NCBI RefSeq assembly: GCF_963674635.1 | Contig: NZ_OY771475.1 | Coordinates: 124,001 to 188,000 of the forward strand | Length of the DNA stretch: 64,000 nt | Direction: 5' to 3' | Source: Breoghania sp. | Lineage (GTDB): Bacteria; Pseudomonadota; Alphaproteobacteria; Rhizobiales; Stappiaceae | In this document: in pieces, positions 34,625-42,834 of the stretch | Numbering within the stretch: the stretch's first letter is position 1 | Layout: the number at the start of each line of letters is the position of its first letter | Made by a program: the position numbers and the translations under genes | The notes under the pieces: generated by a model | The model's database searches: none | What the model saw: only the letters and a program-made list of their open reading frames with translations | What the model was told of the DNA's origin: nothing

Positions 34625-35661
34625 CGAAAATCCTCGTTGTCACAGACGCCTGGCGCCCGCAAGTGAACGGCGTCGTGCGCACGCTGGAGATCACGCAGGG
34701 CGAACTGGCGAAAATTGGCGTTGAAATGGAGTTTCTGACGCCAGGCGAATTTCGCACCCTTCCATGCCCGACCTATCCGGAAATCCGCCTGTCTCTGACA
34801 GGCCGCTCCGCGATCCGCCGCCGCATAAAGGAAAGCGGGGCGGATTACGTGCATCTGGCCACCGAAGGCCCGCTGGGGCTGCTGGCCAAAGCGGCTGTTC
34901 TGGCGATGGGCGAAACCTATACGACCAGCTACCACACCCGCTTTCCCGAATATCTCGCCGCCCGCCTGCCGGTGCCGCTGTCCTGGTCCTATGGTTGGCT
35001 GAGACGTTTCCACAATGCGGGATCTGGCTGCATGGTGGCGACGCGCTCGCTGGATGACGATCTGACGGCGCGCGGGTTTCGCAACCTGATGCGCTGGTCG
35101 CGCGGGGTCGATCACACGCTGTTCCATCCGCGCGACGACTTGCCGGAAGGCCTGCGCCACCTGCCGCGCCCGATCTTCCTGCATGTCGGACGCGTTTCGG
35201 TGGAGAAGAACATCAAGGCGTTCCTTTCGCTCAACCTGCCGGGTTCCAAGGTGGTGGTGGGTGGCGGGCCGCAACTGGAGGAACTCAGGCGCGCCTATCC
35301 GGACGTGCATTTCACAGGCCCGAAATTCGGTGAAGATCTCGCCGCCCACTATGCGGCGGGGGATGTCTTCGTCTTTCCCAGTCTCACCGACACGTTCGGC
35401 AATGTGGTGCTGGAGGCGCTGGCCTGTGGTGTTCCGGTGGCCGCATATCCGGTCATGGGACCGCTGGACATCATCGCAGACACGGGCGCGGGCGTGCTCG
35501 ATGCGGATCTGCAAAAGGCGGCCTTGGCGGCGCTGGAGATCGATCGCCACCATGCGCGAGACGTTGCGCTCGGCTACACATGGGCCAAGGCTTCCCGGCA
35601 GTTTCTCGACAATATCCTGCTGGCTCACGGATCGGATGAGGCGGAAAAGGCCGCCGAATAG
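34621..35661 (+). CDS. agt: Agt-like glycosyltransferase (GT4-type)
   Basis: A 346-residue cytosolic-face glycosyltransferase of GT-B fold. The N-terminal DAWRPQVNGVVRTL loop and the C-terminal donor site FPSLTDTFGNVVLEALACGVP carry the ExxxxxGxP-like acid signature. In marine and rhizobial bacteria, homologues transfer glucose, galactose or glucuronic acid to diacylglycerol to make non-phosphorus glycolipids. The start overlaps the plcP stop, so translation is coupled. It completes a two-gene lipid-replacement unit. Sugar and acceptor specificity are inferred from context; the gene could also be a mannosyltransferase of another pathway. Confidence 0.82.
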   Translation: MTKILVVTDAWRPQVNGVVRTLEITQGELAKIGVEMEFLTPGEFRTLPCPTYPEIRLSLTGRSAIRRRIKESGADYVHLATEGPLGLLAKAAVLAMGETYTTSYHTRFPEYLAARLPVPLSWSYGWLRRFHNAGSGCMVATRSLDDDLTARGFRNLMRWSRGVDHTLFHPRDDLPEGLRHLPRPIFLHVGRVSVEKNIKAFLSLNLPGSKVVVGGGPQLEELRRAYPDVHFTGPKFGEDLAAHYAAGDVFVFPSLTDTFGNVVLEALACGVPVAAYPVMGPLDIIADTGAGVLDADLQKAALAALEIDRHHARDVALGYTWAKASRQFLDNILLAHGSDEAEKAAE

Positions 35662-35777
35662 GCAGCGCGCGCTTCTGGGGGCGGAGAGAACCTCGCGGTG
35701 CGCTTGCCGAACGCGTTTTCGAGTGTTACCCGGCTTGAACCGGCTTGTTTTCCAAGCCGAGTTCAGGAGATGCCCCG

Positions 35778-36758
35778 ATGAGCCCCTTGCCGCCGCCTGA
35801 CCATGACGCCGTTCGCGCCGCGCGTGAACGCATCCGCTCCCACGCGGTCCTTACCCCGCTTCTCAGTTTCCCGGTGCTGGATGAGCGCACCGGCGGGCGC
35901 ATCCTGATCAAGGCGGAAAGCCTGCAGCGCACCGGCTCTTTCAAGTTTCGCGGCGCCTTCAATCGCCTCTCCATGATCCCTGAGGGCGAGCGTTCCCGTG
36001 GCGTGGTGGCGTGCTCCTCCGGCAATCACGCGCAGGGGGTGGCGGAAGCCGCGCGGCTGCTCGGCATGAAGGCGACCATCGTCATGCCGGTGGATGCGCC
36101 GGTCATGAAGGCGGAGCGGACCGCGGCAAGTGGCGCGCAGATCGTGCGCTATGATCGGGAAAAGGACGACCGGGAGGCGATGGCGCTTGAGATCGTGGAG
36201 CGCACCGGCGCAACCTTCGTCCATCCTTACGATGATCCAGGCGTGATCGCGGGGCAGGGAACGGCCGGGCTCGAAATCGCCGAACAGGCCGAGGCCATGG
36301 GGCTCAGGCCGGAAGCGGTGCTTGTCTGTTGCAGCGGGGGCGGGCTCACGGCGGGCATCGCGCTGGCCATGGAGGGCACGGTTGCGGACGCCACCATTCA
36401 CCCGGTGGAGCCTGCGGGCTTCGATGATTACACCCGATCCCTCAAGGCGGGCGAGAGGCTTTCCAATCCCACAACTGGCGGGTCGGTCTGCGATGCGCTG
36501 ATGGCGGCTGCACCCGGCGCGCTCAATTTCGAGATCAACAGGCGGTGCGGGGCGGAAGGGCTCGTGGTGAGCGATGAAGAGGCGCTCGATGCGGTGGCCT
36601 TCGCCTTCCGCGATCTGAAGCTCGTGGTGGAGCCGGGCGGGGCGGTGGCGCTGGCCGCCGTCTTGAACGGCAGGATCGAGACGCGGGGCCGGACAATCGC
36701 GGTGCTCGTCTCCGGCGGCAATATCGATGCGCCCATGCTGGCGCGCGCGCTGGGTTAG
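35778..36758 (+). CDS. PLP-dependent threonine/serine dehydratase-family protein
   Basis: A 326-residue fold-type II PLP enzyme. The Schiff-base lysine lies in GSFKFRGAFN near residue 55, the Asn/Ser pocket in SSGNHAQGVA, the glycine-rich phosphate loop in CCSGGGLTAGIAL, and the final Ser in VLVSGGNID. Members deaminate threonine or serine, or act as serine racemase or 3-hydroxyaspartate lyase. It lacks the ACT-type regulatory domain of biosynthetic IlvA, so a catabolic or detoxifying role is more likely. AGGAG lies 10 nt before ATG 35778. It stands alone. Confidence 0.9.
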   Translation: MSPLPPPDHDAVRAARERIRSHAVLTPLLSFPVLDERTGGRILIKAESLQRTGSFKFRGAFNRLSMIPEGERSRGVVACSSGNHAQGVAEAARLLGMKATIVMPVDAPVMKAERTAASGAQIVRYDREKDDREAMALEIVERTGATFVHPYDDPGVIAGQGTAGLEIAEQAEAMGLRPEAVLVCCSGGGLTAGIALAMEGTVADATIHPVEPAGFDDYTRSLKAGERLSNPTTGGSVCDALMAAAPGALNFEINRRCGAEGLVVSDEEALDAVAFAFRDLKLVVEPGGAVALAAVLNGRIETRGRTIAVLVSGGNIDAPMLARALG

Positions 36759-36802
36759 CCCAGCGTCGCGGCAGGCATGGGCCGGGACCGGTTGAGCGGG
36801 AC

Positions 36803-38347
36803 CTAGTTGAAGAGTGCCAGGCGCTCGCCTGCGGACATGGCGCGCAGCGGATCGCTCGCGTCCGCCTCGTCTTCCTGATCCGCCGTCTGTTCCATGTCGA
36901 GGAAGGCGGCATCCGCGTCTGCTTCGGCTTCTTCCGCCTCGTCCATGGAGCTTTCGCTCTCATCTGTGGCCTGATCTGCGGCCTCACTGACGGCCTCGTC
37001 AGCCGCCGCATCGATCGCTTCTTCCGCGCTCTCTTCTCCCTCCTGGGCGAGGGCGTCGAGGGCGGTTTCGTCATCGTCGGAGGCGTCGAGCAGCTCTTCC
37101 AGCACGTTCTGCGCGCCTTCCGGGGCTTCCATGTCGGCGAGCGAAACCGAAGTCTCTTCGGAGGTGACCTCCTGCACTGCGGAGGGCTCCTCCTGCGCCG
37201 CGGCGTCTTCCGCAGTCGCTTCATCGACGTCAGCGTCCTCGCTGTCGATCTTGTCGAAGGAGATACTGTCAAAATCGATTTCGCCGGATTGTTCATCGAC
37301 AGTCATGTCGGCGGCGGCGTCTTCCGCCGCGCTCGCATCCGATGAGGCTTCGGGAGAGACGTCCGGCTCGGCTGCCGCGCTCTCCTCGCTCTCGCTGACC
37401 TCCTGCTCGATGGCATCGAAGACGATGTCGTCGACATTGATGTCACCGGTCGCGTCCATCTCCGCTTCGGCTTCTTCCGCGGAAACTTCTTCGGCATCAG
37501 CTCCTTCGGTATCGACTTCGATGGCGTCGAACGTGATCTCGTCGAACTCGATCTCGTTGATGTCGGTTGTGGCCTCGGACGTGGCTTCCCCGGCGCTCAT
37601 CGGGTCATCGTCGTCGCTCATATACTGGACGCCAGAGTCCATCAGTTCGTCGACGGTGTTCTGCTTGATCGCCTTGTCAGTGCTTTGCGGGCCATGCAGC
37701 AAGTCGCGGTCCGGGCGATGATCTTCTGGGTTGATCGGGCCGACATCGACCTTCATCTCATTGGCGTCGACGCCCCAGATCTCCATCATCTCGTTGATGC
37801 GCGATTCCAGATAGCGCAACACCTGCACGACTTTCTGGGTGCGCTGGCCGGTCAGATCCTGGAAGGAGCAGGCCATGAAGATGTCAGTCGTGTGCGCATC
37901 GATGGCATCGCAGGAGGCTTCGTCCACGCCCTGTTCGCGAAGTGTCCAGGCGATCTCCTGAACAAGTTCCGCCTTTTGCAGGATGTCCTGCGTGGCGCCC
38001 TCTGTCTGGGTGACAATGGCGTCCAGTTCCGAAGAGGCTTCGGCGAACCGGTCGCCATCATTGGATTCGGTCTTGATCTGGGCGATTTCGCGCTTGGTGC
38101 GCGTGATCGCTTCCGCCATGTCGGCAAGGTCGAGCTGGATACGTTCCAGTTTCGGTCCCTTGCGCTCGGTCTTCATCAGGCCTTCGAGCTGGCCGATGGC
38201 ACTCAGCAGCACTTCGGTGTCGGCATTACGGTTACGGCGTGCGTACTCCGAAAGGAACCAGCGCCCGCGCGTCGTCTCCATGACGGCGGATTCAATCGCC
38301 TCATAGTCCTCTTCGCGCAGAGCAGGAGTTTGGCTTGCTGCGGCCAT
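36803..38347 (-). CDS. CheZ-like phosphatase-domain protein with long acidic tail
   Basis: A 514-residue protein. Residues about 10-185 form a helical CheZ-like domain ending with FMACSFQDLTGQRTQKVVQV, which contains the conserved Asp and Gln used by CheZ to hydrolyse phospho-CheY. Residues about 220-500 are strongly acidic and poor in structure. They contain three related blocks (EIEFDEITFDAIEV, NVDDIVFDAIEQ, EIDFDSISFDKIDS). The extreme C-terminus RAMSAGERLALFN ends in a short helix-like motif. ATG at 38347 is chosen because of GAGAAAG upstream. CheZ is rare in alphaproteobacteria, but divergent CheZ/CheT-like proteins exist. It is not in a che operon here. Confidence 0.78.
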   Translation of the reverse strand: MAAASQTPALREEDYEAIESAVMETTRGRWFLSEYARRNRNADTEVLLSAIGQLEGLMKTERKGPKLERIQLDLADMAEAITRTKREIAQIKTESNDGDRFAEASSELDAIVTQTEGATQDILQKAELVQEIAWTLREQGVDEASCDAIDAHTTDIFMACSFQDLTGQRTQKVVQVLRYLESRINEMMEIWGVDANEMKVDVGPINPEDHRPDRDLLHGPQSTDKAIKQNTVDELMDSGVQYMSDDDDPMSAGEATSEATTDINEIEFDEITFDAIEVDTEGADAEEVSAEEAEAEMDATGDINVDDIVFDAIEQEVSESEESAAAEPDVSPEASSDASAAEDAAADMTVDEQSGEIDFDSISFDKIDSEDADVDEATAEDAAAQEEPSAVQEVTSEETSVSLADMEAPEGAQNVLEELLDASDDDETALDALAQEGEESAEEAIDAAADEAVSEAADQATDESESSMDEAEEAEADADAAFLDMEQTADQEDEADASDPLRAMSAGERLALFN

Positions 38348-38479
38348 TCTTTCTCGCCTTGGTTCAGTGCCTGAATTCATATCGCAACGTGCCAGATGCG
38401 CCCTTTCCCCGGCGCAGCAGGCGAATTACTGTGACCATCTCTACCTCCAAAATAGTTAACGCCAGTTTAGAAAGCACTC

Positions 38480-39661
38480 ATGCCTCCCGTGTTCACGGCT
38501 CCGTTGGCGCTAAAAAGGCGTGTCGGACTGCTTTTTGCCCTGCAATTTTTCGCACAGGGCGTGTTCCTTCCCTTCTTCGGGATCTTCCTTTCCGACAAGG
38601 GAATGGGGGACGCCGAAATCGGGATCATTCTCGCCACGCCGATGGCGATCCGGATCGTTTCAGGGCCGATCGTGGCCGCGATTGCGGATATGTTGGGACG
38701 TCGTTCGGCAGCGATTTCAATTATTTGTGCGATATCGGGGATGATATTCGCAGGCTTTCTGTTCGCGGACGGATTCGTACAAATCCTGACCGTGATGATT
38801 GCCATGGCCATCACCAACGCCGCGATCATTCCGCTCAGCGACGCCTATGCAATGGATACCGTCCGTGCCGGACAGGGTGACTACGGACGTATGCGGCTTT
38901 GGGGATCGGTGTCCTTCATGATCGCCACGCTGGCCGGGGGCGCGGTGCTGGAGGCAACGTCCTCCACGCTCGTTCCCGTCACGGTTTCCGTGTCATTGCT
39001 TGCCTGTTCGCTCATGGCGCTGATGCTGCCGGAACTGGCGCGGGAAACGCCGCTTGAGGCCGATGGCGGGATTGCGGCCGCGCCTCGGCTCAGGGATATC
39101 GGCTTTCTGGTGGTGTTGCTGGCGGCGGCGCTCGTGCAGGGCAGCCACGCGGCCTATTACGGGTTCGGGTCGCTCTACTGGCGTGGGCTCGGCATCGGCG
39201 GGACGATGATTGGCTTCTTCTGGGTCATCGGCGTGGTGGTGGAGGTGGTGCTCTTCCTGCTGGCGTCCAGGCTGGGCATGCGTCTGCCACCGCTTGCGAT
39301 GATCGCCGTCGGTGCGCTGGCCGGCGTGGTGCGCTGGTCATTGTTTACGGTGGTTCATGACCCGGTGGCCGTGCTCGCCGTTCAATCGCTTCACGGGTTC
39401 ACGTTCGGGGCGACCCATCTGGGGCTGGTCGGTTTTATCGCATCGCGCATTCCCGCGCGCAGGGCCGCCACGGCGCAAGGGCTTGGCGGCACCTTTGTGG
39501 GGCTCGTAACCGCAAGCGGTACGCTTGTCAGCGGCCCGCTCTACAGCATCGATCCGGCTTATGCCTTCTGGGCGATGGCGGCATGCTGCGCGCTGTCGCT
39601 GGCCTTGCTCGCGCTGATCGCCCTGCGCTTTGCAGGGCGCAAAACGCAGGGCGAAGTCTGA
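38480..39661 (+). CDS. MFS transporter (HcaT/LacY-like branch)
   Basis: A 393-residue permease with twelve predicted helices and the MFS_1-like signature near helices 2-3 (ADMLGRRSAAISII). The first helix begins RVGLLFALQFFAQGVFLPFFG, as in 3-phenylpropionate transporter HcaT and nucleoside:H+ symporter relatives. The substrate is unknown. It starts 132 bp from the divergent CheZ-like gene and its stop lies 16 bp before the convergent epimerase gene. Confidence 0.87.
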   Translation: MPPVFTAPLALKRRVGLLFALQFFAQGVFLPFFGIFLSDKGMGDAEIGIILATPMAIRIVSGPIVAAIADMLGRRSAAISIICAISGMIFAGFLFADGFVQILTVMIAMAITNAAIIPLSDAYAMDTVRAGQGDYGRMRLWGSVSFMIATLAGGAVLEATSSTLVPVTVSVSLLACSLMALMLPELARETPLEADGGIAAAPRLRDIGFLVVLLAAALVQGSHAAYYGFGSLYWRGLGIGGTMIGFFWVIGVVVEVVLFLLASRLGMRLPPLAMIAVGALAGVVRWSLFTVVHDPVAVLAVQSLHGFTFGATHLGLVGFIASRIPARRAATAQGLGGTFVGLVTASGTLVSGPLYSIDPAYAFWAMAACCALSLALLALIALRFAGRKTQGEV

Positions 39662-39677
39662 AGGATCAAGGGAACGA

Positions 39678-40673
39678 CTATCCCTCGATGCCGCCCCACA
39701 GGGCCGGGTCGTGGCCGCGAATGATGCTTCCATCATAGATCAACCCGTGGTCGCGGTCCGTGGCGAGGAGCAGCGGCGCGTCGAGATCGACGAAGGATGC
39801 CCGGGCGGTGAGGGCAAGGGCCGGGGCCATGGCGAGCGAGGTGCCCACCATGCAGCCGATCATCACTTCGTAACCGAGCTCCAGCGCGCGGTTTTGAACG
39901 TCAATCGCCTCGGTCAGGCCGCCGGTCTTGTCGAGCTTGATGTTGACGGAGGTGTAGCGGTCGCGCAGGCCCTCAAGGTCCGCGGAGGTGTGCAGGCTCT
40001 CATCCGCACAGATCAGGATCGGGAAGTCGGCCCCGCGCAGGGCGTCGTCCTTGCCGGCCGGCATGGGCTGCTCGATCAGCTTCACGTCCGCCTTGGCGCA
40101 AGCGGCGACGTAATCGGCAAGGTTTTCCGCCTCCCAGGCCTCGTTGGCATCCACGATCAGGGTGGAGTTCGGCGCGGCCTCGCGCACCGCGGCGATGCGC
40201 TCCAGATCGCCTGCGCCGCCGAGCTTCACCTTCAGAAGCGGGCGGGCCTGCGCCTTGCGGGCGTTTTCATGCATCGTTTCCGGATCGCCGAGGCTGATCG
40301 TGTAGGCGGTGGTGACCGGCGGCGGCGGCGTCAGGCCCGCGGCCTCGATCGCCGGAATGCCGGAAAGCTTCGCCTCAAGATCCCACATCGCGCAATCGAC
40401 GGCATTGCGGGCAGCCCCGGCGGGCATGGTCTTGCGCAGGGTTTCGCGATCCATGCCATCGGCCAACCGGGCTTCCAGGGCCTGAATTTCGGCGATCACG
40501 CCATCGACCGTCTCGCCATAGCGCGGATAGGGCACGCATTCGCCCTGGCCTTTATGGCCGTCCTGTTCAAGCTCGACCGAAACGACAACGGCCTCGGTGC
40601 GGGAGCCTCGGGAGATCGTGAAAGCCTGTGCCAGGGGCCAGGCTTGCCTGCGGGTGATCAGACGACGTGTCAT
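39678..40673 (-). CDS. Dipeptide epimerase (L-Ala-D/L-Glu epimerase-like, enolase superfamily)
   Basis: A 331-residue muconate-lactonizing-enzyme-type protein. The catalytic KxK is in LLKVKLGG, the metal ligands are in IVDANEAW, EQPMP and CADES, and the second catalytic Lys lies in VNIKLDKTGG. The C-terminal MVGTSLAMAPAL segment and the closing D-x-D (DLDAPL) define the dipeptide-epimerase subgroup. These enzymes recycle murein-derived L-Ala-D-Glu in the cytosol. ATG at 40673 (MTRRLITRRQAWPLAQAF) is preferred; ATG at 40730 is in frame but lacks a ribosome-binding site. It is divergent from the Mla operon. Confidence 0.88.
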   Translation of the reverse strand: MTRRLITRRQAWPLAQAFTISRGSRTEAVVVSVELEQDGHKGQGECVPYPRYGETVDGVIAEIQALEARLADGMDRETLRKTMPAGAARNAVDCAMWDLEAKLSGIPAIEAAGLTPPPPVTTAYTISLGDPETMHENARKAQARPLLKVKLGGAGDLERIAAVREAAPNSTLIVDANEAWEAENLADYVAACAKADVKLIEQPMPAGKDDALRGADFPILICADESLHTSADLEGLRDRYTSVNIKLDKTGGLTEAIDVQNRALELGYEVMIGCMVGTSLAMAPALALTARASFVDLDAPLLLATDRDHGLIYDGSIIRGHDPALWGGIEG

Positions 40674-40788
40674 TTCGATCGTGGCTTTCGAAAAAAAATG
40701 CAGGGGAATCGGGTGTTTGCTTGCGGACATGTTATGTCAAACAGGTTAATCTTGGCACCCTGTTTTGGCTCGCGACCCTCGGAACTGG

Positions 40789-41934
40789 ATGACCTATCAC
40801 AATAGTTCGCCTGAACCGGCGATTTCATCCGAGCAGACGGGAAGCACGGTTTTCCTGTCATTGGAAGGTCCCTGGTCGCTGCCGCACGCAGCCGCCGCGG
40901 AGACGCTTGTCCAGACGGTTCATGTCGATAAGCCCGTCAGCGTCGAGATCGATCTGACGGGGGTCAGCCATCTCGACACCGCGGGCGCGTGGCTCATTCA
41001 CCGTCTCAGGGGGCATTGCGAATATGCGGGCGCGCGCGTCCGCTACAAGGGCTTGAACGATCGCTCCCGCGTCCTGCTCGACGAGGTGGAAGCGCACCAT
41101 CCTCCCATGTGGAAGGCGAAGACAACCAAGCTCTCGCTCACATGGCTGGCGGAAACAACCGGCCGCCAGATGGTCGAAGTTGCCAAGGATGCGGTCGCCG
41201 TTCTCCATATTCTCGGCACGCTGGGTGCGGTGATGGCGAACATCATCGTTCATCCGACCCGGCTCCGGCTCGTCTCCGTTGCCCACCAGTTCGACCGAAC
41301 GGGCATCGGGGCCATTCCCATCGTGATGCTGATGAGCTTCCTGATCGGCGCGATCATCACCCAGCAGGGCGGTTTCTACCTGCGCCAGTTCGGAGCCGAT
41401 CGCTATTCGGTCGATCTGGTGGGTGTGCTGGTGCTTCGCGAGATCGGTGTGCTGCTGACCGCGATCATGGTGGCGGGCCGTTCCGGCAGCGCGTTTACCG
41501 CCGAACTCGGCTCGATGAAGATGCAGGAGGAAATCGACGCGCTGCATGTCATCGGCATGCGGGTGGCGGAGGTGCTCGTTCTGCCGCGCATTCTGGCGCT
41601 GATGCTGGCGCTGCCGATGCTCGCCTTTTTCGCCGATCTGGCCTCGCTTGCCGGCGGCGCGATGGTGTCGTGGGTCTATCTCGGCATCAACCCGCAGAAT
41701 TTCCTGCAATATCTGCGCGCGGCAATCGATTTCCAGACATTGATGATCGGGCTCGTGAAAGCGCCCTTCATGGCGGTGATCATCGGGCTGGTGGCTTGCG
41801 TGGAAGGGTTGAAGGTGCGCGGAAGCTCGGAATCGCTCGGCCTTCACACCACGCTTTCGGTGGTGAAGGCGATCTTCATGGTGATCGTGATGGACGGGCT
41901 CTTTGCCATGTTCTTCGCGGCGATCGGGATCTGA
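40789..41934 (+). CDS. mlaE: Mla-type ABC permease fused to an N-terminal STAS domain
   Basis: A 381-residue inner-membrane subunit of a phospholipid transporter. Residues about 15-115 form a STAS domain (SVEIDLTGVSHLDTAGAWLI), the MlaB equivalent fused in cis. The rest is MlaE with five to six helices and the signature FTAELGSMKMQEEIDALHV. It is the first gene of the operon, followed by MlaF 4 nt later. The fusion removes the need for a separate mlaB. The complex keeps outer-membrane lipid asymmetry. Confidence 0.92.
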   Translation: MTYHNSSPEPAISSEQTGSTVFLSLEGPWSLPHAAAAETLVQTVHVDKPVSVEIDLTGVSHLDTAGAWLIHRLRGHCEYAGARVRYKGLNDRSRVLLDEVEAHHPPMWKAKTTKLSLTWLAETTGRQMVEVAKDAVAVLHILGTLGAVMANIIVHPTRLRLVSVAHQFDRTGIGAIPIVMLMSFLIGAIITQQGGFYLRQFGADRYSVDLVGVLVLREIGVLLTAIMVAGRSGSAFTAELGSMKMQEEIDALHVIGMRVAEVLVLPRILALMLALPMLAFFADLASLAGGAMVSWVYLGINPQNFLQYLRAAIDFQTLMIGLVKAPFMAVIIGLVACVEGLKVRGSSESLGLHTTLSVVKAIFMVIVMDGLFAMFFAAIGI

Positions 41935-41938
41935 GGCC

Positions 41939-42748
41939 ATGGAGAGCGCGACAGAAACGAAACAGGCTGAAGGCTTCGATGGAAACGGGCGCGAAATCGT
42001 GCTGAGCGCGCGCGGGGTGACTGTCGGCTTCGGCGAGACAATCGTGCTGCGCGATCTCGACCTCGATGTCTATCGCGGCGAAATCCTCGGTTTCGTCGGG
42101 GCGTCGGGCACGGGCAAGTCGGTCCTGATGCGCGCGATCCTGGGGCTCACGCCGAAGCGGGCGGGAAAGATCTCGGTGCTGGGCACGGACATGGATACGG
42201 CCTCCGACGAGGACCGCGCCCATGTGGAGCGCAACTGGGGGGTGCTGTTCCAGCAGGGGGCCTTGTTTTCCTCGCTCAATGTGCGCCAGAACATACAGGT
42301 GCCAATGCGCGAGCATCTCGACCTCAGCCAGCGGCTGATGGACGAACTGGCCCTGTTCAAGCTGGATCTTGTCGGCCTGCCGCGCGATGCGGCGGAGAAG
42401 TTCCCGTCCGAACTGTCGGGCGGCATGGTCAAGCGGGCAAGCCTTGCGCGCGCGCTCGCCATGGATCCGGAGATCGTGTTTCTCGATGAACCGACCTCCG
42501 GGCTGGACCCGATCGGGGCGGCAGCCTTCGATGACCTGACACGGAAACTGCGCGACACGCTCGGGTTGACCGTCTACATGGTGACGCATGATCTCGACAG
42601 CCTGCATTCGATCTGCGACCGCATTGCCGTGCTGGGCGAAAAGCGGGTTCTGGTGGAGGGCACGATGGCGGAGATGCTCGCCTTCGATCATCCGTGGGTG
42701 CAGGACTATTTCAATGGCGTGAGAGGCGCGCGCCGGGGAAAGACGTGA
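41939..42748 (+). CDS. mlaF: Mla-type ABC transporter ATPase
   Basis: A 269-residue ABC ATPase. Walker A is GASGTGKSVL, the Q-loop is LFQQGALFSS, the signature is LSGGMVKRASLARALAM, Walker B is IVFLDEPTSGLDP, and the H-loop is VTHD. These match the MlaF/Mkl family, which drives lipid movement through MlaE. ATG at 41939 begins 4 nt after the mlaE stop. It completes the membrane engine with the STAS-MlaE and MCE protein. Confidence 0.95.
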   Translation: MESATETKQAEGFDGNGREIVLSARGVTVGFGETIVLRDLDLDVYRGEILGFVGASGTGKSVLMRAILGLTPKRAGKISVLGTDMDTASDEDRAHVERNWGVLFQQGALFSSLNVRQNIQVPMREHLDLSQRLMDELALFKLDLVGLPRDAAEKFPSELSGGMVKRASLARALAMDPEIVFLDEPTSGLDPIGAAAFDDLTRKLRDTLGLTVYMVTHDLDSLHSICDRIAVLGEKRVLVEGTMAEMLAFDHPWVQDYFNGVRGARRGKT

Positions 42749-42834
42749 AATGTGTGGGCGACAGGTGATGCCCGCCGATGAAATGATGATCCGCCGCGAG
42801 CCGATACCGGTCGCGGCTGAAGGAGCTTAGGGGC

